From NCBI GenBank assembly GCA_964483805.1, contig CAZADH010000203.1:1-11458 (forward strand): DNA of 11,458 nt, written 5' to 3'. The notes under the pieces are model-generated. The model saw only the letters and a program-made list of their open reading frames with translations. It was not told the origin of the DNA and did not search any database. The stretch is from CAZADH01 sp964483805. GTDB lineage: Bacteria; Muiribacteriota; Ozemobacteria; Ozemobacterales; Ozemobacteraceae. Shown here in pieces: positions 6,520-11,458 of this stretch; within the stretch, counting starts at the first letter, position 1, and each line of letters starts with the position of its first letter. The position numbers and the translations under genes are program-made.

Positions 6520-6558
6520 AACGGTGGCTCCGAGGGCGCGTGGATGGGCATATCGCAG

Positions 6559-7467
6559 CTAGAGCCGGCACTCAGTCGGCCCCGTTTGCTCATCGAATGG
6601 TAACACAGGTTGGCGGGGGCGCGGGTGTTTGCCAGGGTGCACCAGGGCAGGTGGCGGGGCTTCCCGTGTTTCGATCCAGACGGACGGTTCGTCCTGGCTG
6701 GCGATCGCCCATGCTGTGCGGGCGAGCACTGGTTGCAGTGTCGACGTGATCTGCGCCGGCGTATTGGCTTCTTCGCTGACGTGGGCCAGCAATACGCTGT
6801 ATGGCATCTGCCCGAGCCGGGCGAGCGCGTCGCGAGTCTCGCTGTTGGCGAGGTGACCACGGTAGCCGCGAATGCGCGCTTTGAGCCAGTCGGGGTAGCG
6901 GCAGCGCTGCAGCAATTGCAAATCGTGGTTGCTTTCGATGCACAACAGGTCGCAGTGATCGAGGTGCTCGAGAATCTCGGGCGTCATGCGACCGACGTCG
7001 GTGGCCAGTGCGAGCGTCGCTCCGCGGCACTCGACGCGAAAACCGAGGGGTTCGAAGGCATCGTGTGGGAGGCGGAACGGTGTCAGGGTCAGGCCGTCGA
7101 AGCTGCCGCTCTTGCCGTCTTCGAGACGGATGAAACTCTCGATCTCGACCTGGCGGGCTCGCAACGCCGAGATGGTGCCCATGCTTGCGTAGACCGGTGC
7201 CGTGCACCGTTGGCGAAACCGCGCCAACCCCGAAATATGGTCGCTGTGGTCGTGCGTGAGCACGATCCCGGCCAGATCGGTCGGAGAGAAACCGCATTCG
7301 CCCAGGAGTATGACCAGTCGCCGGGCGCTGATGCCGCAGTCGAACAGCCACGGGCGACCGTTGGCCACCAGCAGTCCGGCGTTGCCTTTGCTTCCCGACG
7401 CCAGCCAGCGAAAACGCAGGCGGGGTGCGATCGGTGAGGGGAGCCGTGGCGACGGTGATTGCGTCAT
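6559..7467 (-). CDS. YycJ-like metallo-beta-lactamase-fold hydrolase
   Basis: The 302-residue protein opens its catalytic domain with LASGSKGN (23-30), the usual first strand of the YycJ/WalJ branch of the metallo-beta-lactamase superfamily. The metal-binding motif THDHSDH at 71-77 supplies His72, His74, Asp76 and His77. Further probable ligands are His135, Asp157 (ATDVG) and His205 (RGHLAN). Members of this branch are putative nucleases or phosphoesterases; the substrate of this one is unknown. A Pro-rich tail after about residue 272 is not part of the fold. The frame is open to 7713, but ATG 7467 is chosen because it begins the natural domain and overlaps the nnr stop by 4 bases. AGGAG lies 11 bases upstream. 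Confidence 0.9.
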   Translation of the reverse strand: MTQSPSPRLPSPIAPRLRFRWLASGSKGNAGLLVANGRPWLFDCGISARRLVILLGECGFSPTDLAGIVLTHDHSDHISGLARFRQRCTAPVYASMGTISALRARQVEIESFIRLEDGKSGSFDGLTLTPFRLPHDAFEPLGFRVECRGATLALATDVGRMTPEILEHLDHCDLLCIESNHDLQLLQRCRYPDWLKARIRGYRGHLANSETRDALARLGQMPYSVLLAHVSEEANTPAQITSTLQPVLARTAWAIASQDEPSVWIETREAPPPALVHPGKHPRPRQPVLPFDEQTGPTECRL

Positions 7468-9026
7468 GCCGAGCTCTGCTCCTGACCACGGATGCGCTTC
7501 AACGCACGGGGTATGGCGGCCGCCACTTCGGTGATGGTCATGGCGTCGGCGCCCAGTTCGGCACGGGTGATTTCGGCGGCCTCGGCGTGCACCATGACGC
7601 CCGCCACGGCGGCAGCGATATCGTTGACGCCCTGGGCCAGGAATCCGCCGATCAAGCCGGCCAGCAGGTCGCCGGCGCCGCCGCGGGCCAGGCCGGAGTT
7701 CGGTTGTGGACACAACAGCATGTGCCCGTCGCGGTTGAACACCATGGTGGTGGCCGACTTCAGCACCAGCACGCAGGGAACACGCTGCACGAAATCACGG
7801 CCGAGTTGCACCGGGTTCGCGCGCACCGCTGCCACGGTGACCCCGAGTAGGCGCGCAAACTCGGCGACATGGGGGGTGAGCACCAGGGGCCCGGCGAAAT
7901 CGGCCAGTTGGGCCACGTTGTCAACCGCGTTGAGGGCGTCGGCGTCGAGCAGAAGTCGGCCGGCCCAGTGTCGCAGCAGGTGCGTGAGCGACTCGGACTG
8001 CTGGCGCCCCCGCCCCCAGCCCATTCCGGCGACCAGCGCGGTTGCCGTGCCGGCGAGGCGTTGCACGTCTTGCGCCTGCAAGGCAAACGATTCAGCCTCG
8101 GCAGGGAATCCGCGCAAAACCGTCTCAGGAAGCAGGCCGGGCAGTGTGCGGGTCAGCAACGGCTCGGGAACCCCGAGTGTCACCAGACCGGCGCCGGCCC
8201 GCAGTGCGCCATACGTTGTCAATACAGCAGCGCCGGGATACCGGCCGGACCCGCCCAGGATGAGACAGTGGCCGAAGGACCCCTTGTGACTATCGTCGGA
8301 GCGCTCTGGCAACAGGCTCGCAACCAGTTCGCGATCGAGCAGGGTCAGCCGGCTCGCGACGGCGGCAAATGAGGTTGGCGGTATGCCGATGTCGGCAACC
8401 CAGATGTCGCCAGCGTATTGTCGCCCGGGGAAGCAATACAAACCAATCTTCGGGGCGCCGAGGGTGATGGTGATCGCCGCCTCGACCGTGGGTTCCGAAA
8501 CCTGCCCCGTCGAGGCGTCGACGCCCGACGGCAGGTCGATCGAGACCCGCGTCGCGCGACCCCGGTTGATGATCTGCACGATCTCGGCCGCATACCCCTC
8601 GATCTGGCCGGCGAACCCGGTGCCAAACAGGGCATCGAGAACGATCGTCGAGAACTCCAGAGCAACCCGCAACCGGTCGAGGTCTTCCGGACCCTGCATG
8701 AAAATCGGCTCGTAACCCGCGCCTCGCAGCATCTTGAGATTGGCGGCACTGTCGGGGCTCAAGCGGCTTTCGTCGCCGACGACGAATGTGTGCACCGGCA
8801 GTTGATGATTCACCAGGTGGCGGGCCACGACCAGGCCATCGCCGCCGTTGTTGCCGCGTCCGCAGACGATCGTGAACCGGTGTCGGGGCAAGGAGCCGAG
8901 CACCTTCTCGAGGGTGAAGAGCGTCTTGATCCCGGCGTTCTCCATGAGCACCACACTGGGAATGCCGACCTGCTCGATGGCGTGACGATCGATGGCTTTC
9001 ATCTCGTCGGCGGTGACCAGGCGCAT
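7464..9026 (-). CDS. nnr: Bifunctional NAD(P)H-hydrate epimerase / ADP-dependent NAD(P)H-hydrate dehydratase
   Basis: This enzyme repairs hydrated NADH and NADPH: the epimerase converts R to S hydrate and the dehydratase restores the cofactor using ADP. The 520-residue protein has the usual fused order. The epimerase (YjeF-N) part covers about 1-225, with MENAG (28-32), GRGNNGGDG (56-64), DALFGTG (131-137) and DLPSGVDASTG (164-174). The dehydratase (carbohydrate-kinase-like) part covers about 235-515, with HKGSFG (247-252), LDADALN (360-366), TPHVAEF (384-390) and GGAGDLLAG (449-457) holding the probable catalytic Asp453. Both halves look intact. Two adjacent ATGs exist; 9026 is preferred because AGGAGG sits 7 bases upstream, against 4 for 9029. 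The longer frame to 9083 is not supported. It is the first gene of the operon. Confidence 0.96.
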   Translation of the reverse strand: MRLVTADEMKAIDRHAIEQVGIPSVVLMENAGIKTLFTLEKVLGSLPRHRFTIVCGRGNNGGDGLVVARHLVNHQLPVHTFVVGDESRLSPDSAANLKMLRGAGYEPIFMQGPEDLDRLRVALEFSTIVLDALFGTGFAGQIEGYAAEIVQIINRGRATRVSIDLPSGVDASTGQVSEPTVEAAITITLGAPKIGLYCFPGRQYAGDIWVADIGIPPTSFAAVASRLTLLDRELVASLLPERSDDSHKGSFGHCLILGGSGRYPGAAVLTTYGALRAGAGLVTLGVPEPLLTRTLPGLLPETVLRGFPAEAESFALQAQDVQRLAGTATALVAGMGWGRGRQQSESLTHLLRHWAGRLLLDADALNAVDNVAQLADFAGPLVLTPHVAEFARLLGVTVAAVRANPVQLGRDFVQRVPCVLVLKSATTMVFNRDGHMLLCPQPNSGLARGGAGDLLAGLIGGFLAQGVNDIAAAVAGVMVHAEAAEITRAELGADAMTITEVAAAIPRALKRIRGQEQSSA

Positions 9027-9033
9027 CATCGGC

Positions 9034-9039
9034 CCTCCT
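9034..9039 (-). promoter_or_regulatory. Consensus ribosome binding site of nnr
   Basis: A perfect AGGAGG on the minus strand lies 7 bases before ATG 9026 and 4 bases before ATG 9029, favouring the second ATG. Confidence 0.8.
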
Positions 9040-9103
9040 GTGTGGCTGTCGTGCCTCGCGCGCTTCCGGTGGCTCGAATGCACCGGTTGCCGGGAATCGA
9101 TGA

Positions 9104-9112
9104 ATCATAGCA
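9104..9112 (-). promoter_or_regulatory. Extended -10 promoter of the nnr-MBL-rlmH-cheR-cheB operon
   Basis: On the minus strand TGC (9112-9110) is followed directly by TATGAT (9109-9104), an extended -10 element one base from consensus. No good -35 hexamer lies 16-18 bases upstream, as is common for extended -10 promoters. The start would be near 9097, giving a leader of about 70 bases. Confidence 0.55.
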
Positions 9113-9165
9113 CAGCACGGTCGGCGCGACCAGCGTCCGGTTGGCTGTTGGCTGACTCGGTCGGC

Positions 9166-9199
9166 CACCGGTGTGACCGGGTGGCAATTGCGGTATACT
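9166..9199 (+). promoter_or_regulatory. Candidate promoter and palindrome for the DUF2225 gene
   Basis: TATACT at 9194-9199 is one base from the -10 consensus and about 60 bases before ATG 9260. No good -35 is seen. The expected -35 position overlaps an 8-base palindrome, CACCGGTG (9166-9173), which could bind a regulator. The evidence is weak. Confidence 0.35.
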
Positions 9200-9259
9200 C
9201 GTGCCGAGACGACGGCCGTGCATCTGCTCAATTTCGTCCCGGCAGGAGACCGATTTCTC

Positions 9260-10492
9260 ATGGCATCACCGACCCGAGCCTGCTTGATCCTCTCGAAAGA
9301 CCCCTACTGTGAGGCACTGGTCGAAATCACCGTGCGTCAGTTTGGTTTTCGGCCGCGGTTGGCCCACTCACTTGACGAGCTCGAAAACCTGTCGACGACG
9401 ATGCCGACGGTGGCGTGGTTCGTCGACCTCGACGGGATTCCACCCGATCTCGATCTCATCACGGCCCGCGCCAAGCTGAAAGCGCCCGACGCAAAACTGG
9501 TCTTTCTTTCAGCGGCGTTCACCCGTGAGTTGGCGGTCAAGTGTGTGTTGCATCAAGCGATCGCTCTCTTGCTGAAGCCGATCGAAATCCCTCGCCTGGT
9601 GACCACGTTCCACCAGTTGACGCAAGAACCCGAGTTGCTCGACCGCGAGGACGCCCAGGACGTGCCCCCCGAACAACCGGGGGCGGGGCGCCACGGGCAG
9701 ATGGCGCCCGACGAGGTCAGCAATCCGCTGTTGCGCACCGTTCTCTTGACGTGCCCCGTGTGCGGCACGTCGTTTCGTACCTGCCGGTTCAAGCTGTGGC
9801 GGTTTCCCGTAACCGAGCTCGATACCGACTTCTGCCCTCTGGCGGAAGGCACCATGCACCCCGAACTGTACTCGATCATGGTGTGTCCGACGTGCCTGTT
9901 TGCCTATCTGGCCGGGCAGTTTGCGTCGGTGCGGGTGCTTGACCAACAACGTCAGGCTTTCCAGAATCCCGATTTGTTCGAGGAACGCAGGCACACGAGC
10001 TTCGGTCTCGCTTTCAGCGGCGAGCGCACGATGCTGCACGGCGTGCGCAGTTTCGAACTGGCGGCGTTGTGCGCGCAGCAACTCAAGGTGCGCAGTGCGC
10101 TCAAACTCGCGGGCGAGTATTTTCTCAAGGCCGCCTGGTTGTGCCGACGCATCGGGCACCAGAAGGAAGAACGGCAGGCTCTGGAACAAGCGCTGGCCTG
10201 CATCATTCGGGTCTACAAGCCGTATCTCATGACCAATGGCCGGTTCCCTTCTGAGAACGCAATCTACGCACAGATGGAACCCGGCATGGATCACCTCGGC
10301 GAGCGCGGCATTGTCGTCACCTGTTTTCTCGCCGGTGAGATCTCGCGACGTCTCGGCCTCAACGAACAGGCCGAACGATACTATGCCGAGGTGACGCGGG
10401 TGCCGTTCTTTACGCGGTTCACCTCGTTGATGCGCCACATCAACGCCGTGGTGCGGCAGTTCCGCGAGAGCCTGGCCCCGCCCACGGTGTGA
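9260..10492 (+). CDS. DUF2225 protein with N-terminal receiver-like domain
   Basis: The 410-residue protein begins with a receiver-like alpha/beta domain (about 5-120): ACLILSKDP in place of the usual acidic-pair strand, FVDLDGIPPD with possible phospho-acceptor Asp56, VFLSA, and LLLKP with conserved Lys106. The acidic pocket is reduced, so phosphorylation is doubtful. A low-complexity linker (122-155) leads to the DUF2225 region, with two CXXC pairs (Cys165/168 and Cys209/212) that probably bind zinc, around the conserved LDTDFCPLAEGTMHPELY segment. The C-terminal 240-405 is all-helical and TPR-like, with a stretch like AGEYFLKAAWLCR. The role of DUF2225 is unknown. ATG 9260 has GGAG 11 bases upstream; the frame stays open to 9173, but that extension would run through the -10 element. 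It looks monocistronic and cytoplasmic. Confidence 0.85.
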   Translation: MASPTRACLILSKDPYCEALVEITVRQFGFRPRLAHSLDELENLSTTMPTVAWFVDLDGIPPDLDLITARAKLKAPDAKLVFLSAAFTRELAVKCVLHQAIALLLKPIEIPRLVTTFHQLTQEPELLDREDAQDVPPEQPGAGRHGQMAPDEVSNPLLRTVLLTCPVCGTSFRTCRFKLWRFPVTELDTDFCPLAEGTMHPELYSIMVCPTCLFAYLAGQFASVRVLDQQRQAFQNPDLFEERRHTSFGLAFSGERTMLHGVRSFELAALCAQQLKVRSALKLAGEYFLKAAWLCRRIGHQKEERQALEQALACIIRVYKPYLMTNGRFPSENAIYAQMEPGMDHLGERGIVVTCFLAGEISRRLGLNEQAERYYAEVTRVPFFTRFTSLMRHINAVVRQFRESLAPPTV

Positions 10493-10502
10493 GCCGGCAC
10501 GC

Positions 10503-11240
10503 TCAGAAAATGCCGCCCAGGCCGATGCTCAGCGGTTGGTAGTCGTAGAAATCGTCATACGTTGTCTTGCTCGACACGGTGGCATCGCACCAGAAGCCGC
10601 GATGACTCTTGAACCGCCACCCGAGCGAGAATACGTCGCCGTTGTAGTCGACGAGATAGTGTGACCGATAACCGCGCTCCCCCGGCTGCCCCGGGTTGAG
10701 TTCGGCGCCGAGCAGCAAGGTGAACGCCTGGGGCGCCTTGCGGCCGCGGTCGTACTTGCCGTAGTGGGCGATGCCCGAGCCCGGGTTGCCGCCAAAGTTC
10801 CAACCAATACCGCACCCGCCGACGGTGACATACAATGTATGGTAGTTGTTCGGGTTGGTGTCGAGCACGCATCCCAGCGCAGTATTGGCAAACTCGCCCG
10901 GGATGTTGGCGAAGCGGACCTTGAAGTTGACCGTGGGGTCCGGATCCTGGTCTCCCGCGCCGAGTCGGTTGTCGATGAGCTTTTCGACTCCCAGTTCAAA
11001 ATCGCGGATGGGCGAAAACCCGAGGCTGACATCGGTCAGTGCGCGTTCGGTCGTGCCGCGGCGAACCCGTGCCATGCGGCCGTGCGCGGCGAACTCCAGT
11101 TGCTTGACGTGAATCGTCTGGTGCGAGGGCACCTGGACGAATCCGGAGGGTCCCTGAAAGGTCAGGTCGGCGTGAACCGCCGGCAGCCAACACCCGCCCA
11201 CCAACCCCACGATCGCGACCAGGATCGCTCTTCCCAGCAA
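10503..11240 (-). CDS. Probable outer-membrane beta-barrel protein, exported, start uncertain
   Basis: The frame encodes an export signal (hydrophobic AILVAIVGLVGG) followed by a beta-rich protein. Alternating aromatic/hydrophobic strands such as YHTLYVTVGG and VFSLGWRF, many Gly and Asn turns, and a C-terminal Phe are typical of outer-membrane barrels. The mature N-terminus, GPSGFVQVPSH, resembles the first plug or strand of YjbH-like barrel proteins, but no firm family is recognised. No ATG lies in a sensible place. TTG 11240 gives a 245-residue protein with cleavage after AVHA (residue 24). The alternative lipobox VGGC would make Cys17 a lipidated residue. Another TTG at 11393 has GGAG 9 bases upstream but would overlap the neighbouring gene by over 100 bases. 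It converges with the DUF2225 gene, with 10 bases between the stop codons. Confidence 0.7.
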   Translation of the reverse strand: MLGRAILVAIVGLVGGCWLPAVHADLTFQGPSGFVQVPSHQTIHVKQLEFAAHGRMARVRRGTTERALTDVSLGFSPIRDFELGVEKLIDNRLGAGDQDPDPTVNFKVRFANIPGEFANTALGCVLDTNPNNYHTLYVTVGGCGIGWNFGGNPGSGIAHYGKYDRGRKAPQAFTLLLGAELNPGQPGERGYRSHYLVDYNGDVFSLGWRFKSHRGFWCDATVSSKTTYDDFYDYQPLSIGLGGIF

Positions 11241-11286
11241 CGACCGACGGTGGCCGATCGCCGGCCAGGAACCGGGGCGGTTGGCC

Positions 11287-11457
11287 TCAGGCCTTCGGCG
11301 GAGGTTCGAGTGAGGGTTGCGGCTCACCCTGGAGGAAGAGTTTGTGACACTCCCAGAAATTCTGGCAATAGGTGCAGCAGTTGCGGCGTTCAAAATGGCG
11401 TTCTCCCCGGTACCAGTTGATCTTGCAGGTCTGGAACCGCTCGCAGCGCCAACAACA
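11287..11457 (-). CDS. Cys-rich zinc-ribbon-like protein, C-terminal part only
   Basis: On the minus strand a frame entering from the window edge runs 56 codons to TGA at 11289-11287. It encodes eight cysteines in a short span: CCWRC, then QTC, then RNCCTYC and WECH, followed by a Pro-rich tail (EPPPKA). The two CXXC-type knuckles, with extra Cys and a His, suggest a small zinc-binding or, less likely, iron-sulfur protein. The regular Cys/Trp/aromatic spacing argues that this is real coding sequence. The start lies outside the window. The gene ends 46 bases before the TTG 11240 of the next gene, so the two could be co-transcribed. No family name can be given. Confidence 0.65.
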   Translation of the reverse strand, partial: CCWRCERFQTCKINWYRGERHFERRNCCTYCQNFWECHKLFLQGEPQPSLEPPPKA

Positions 11458-11458
11458 G

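Noticed and set aside
7468..7713. N-terminal extension of the MBL-fold protein frame
   Set aside because: The extra 82 residues are Arg/Gly/His-rich, lie within the nnr coding region in another frame, and precede the natural domain start at ATG 7467.
8290..9261. 324-codon minus-strand frame overlapping nnr in another frame
   Set aside because: The product is very rich in Arg, Pro and Gly without motifs, while the overlapping nnr frame has all family signatures and a consensus ribosome site.
9667..9686. C-rich and G-rich arms resembling a terminator hairpin
   Set aside because: The arms lie inside the linker coding region of the DUF2225 protein, no T-run follows, and the gene clearly continues through it.
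9509..10438. Long minus-strand frame opposite the DUF2225 gene
   Set aside because: It mirrors the plus-strand gene codon for codon. The plus-strand frame has CXXC pairs and a receiver-like pattern, and the antisense product has no recognisable domain.

Overview
The window is GC-rich by eye (GC-heavy third codon positions) and tightly packed on both strands. It reads as chromosomal DNA of a diderm (Gram-negative-type) bacterium: it has a lipoprotein with a lipobox, a probable outer-membrane barrel protein ending in Phe, a pilin-like protein, CheB/CheR, and standard housekeeping genes. I see no tRNA, rRNA, insertion sequence, phage gene or CRISPR array. A DUF2225 protein, a secreted clostripain-type protease and a Cys-rich zinc-ribbon-like protein close together suggest a poorly studied, deep-branching lineage. 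Riflebacteria/Ozemobacteria-like is a guess that needs phylogeny.

Layout. (1) 2-1115, plus strand: the 3' part of an unidentified conserved-looking protein whose start lies outside the window, then a small type IV pilin-like protein. (2) 1129-2280, minus: a lipoprotein with carboxypeptidase-regulatory-like (Cna-B-type) beta-sandwich repeats. (3) 2281-2695: a 415-base divergent intergenic region with a promoter in each direction and a structured leader for the next gene, containing two hairpins and a possible 8-codon upstream ORF. (4) 2696-4039, plus: a secreted C11 (clostripain-family) cysteine protease with a near-ideal ribosome binding site. (5) 4051-4097: a 22-bp-stem terminator able to serve both strands. 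(6) 9026 down to 4122, minus: a compact five-gene operon, nnrE/nnrD fusion, then a YycJ-like metallo-beta-lactamase-fold hydrolase, rlmH, cheR and cheB. Three of its four junctions are 4-base ATGA overlaps. (7) 9027-9259: a second divergent promoter region. (8) 9260-10492, plus: a DUF2225 protein with a receiver-like N-terminus. (9) 11240 down to 10503, minus: a probable outer-membrane protein. (10) 11457 down to 11287, minus: the C-terminal end of a Cys-rich protein running off the window.

How they work together. The minus-strand operon joins metabolite repair (NAD(P)H-hydrate), ribosome maturation (m3-Psi1915 of 23S rRNA) and the two adaptation enzymes of chemotaxis. No CheA, CheW, CheY or chemoreceptor gene is present, so CheR/CheB must serve a system encoded elsewhere. 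The clostripain gene is an independent unit with its own promoter, leader and terminator, and it looks built for strong or regulated expression. The remaining genes are mostly envelope or export proteins of unknown role.
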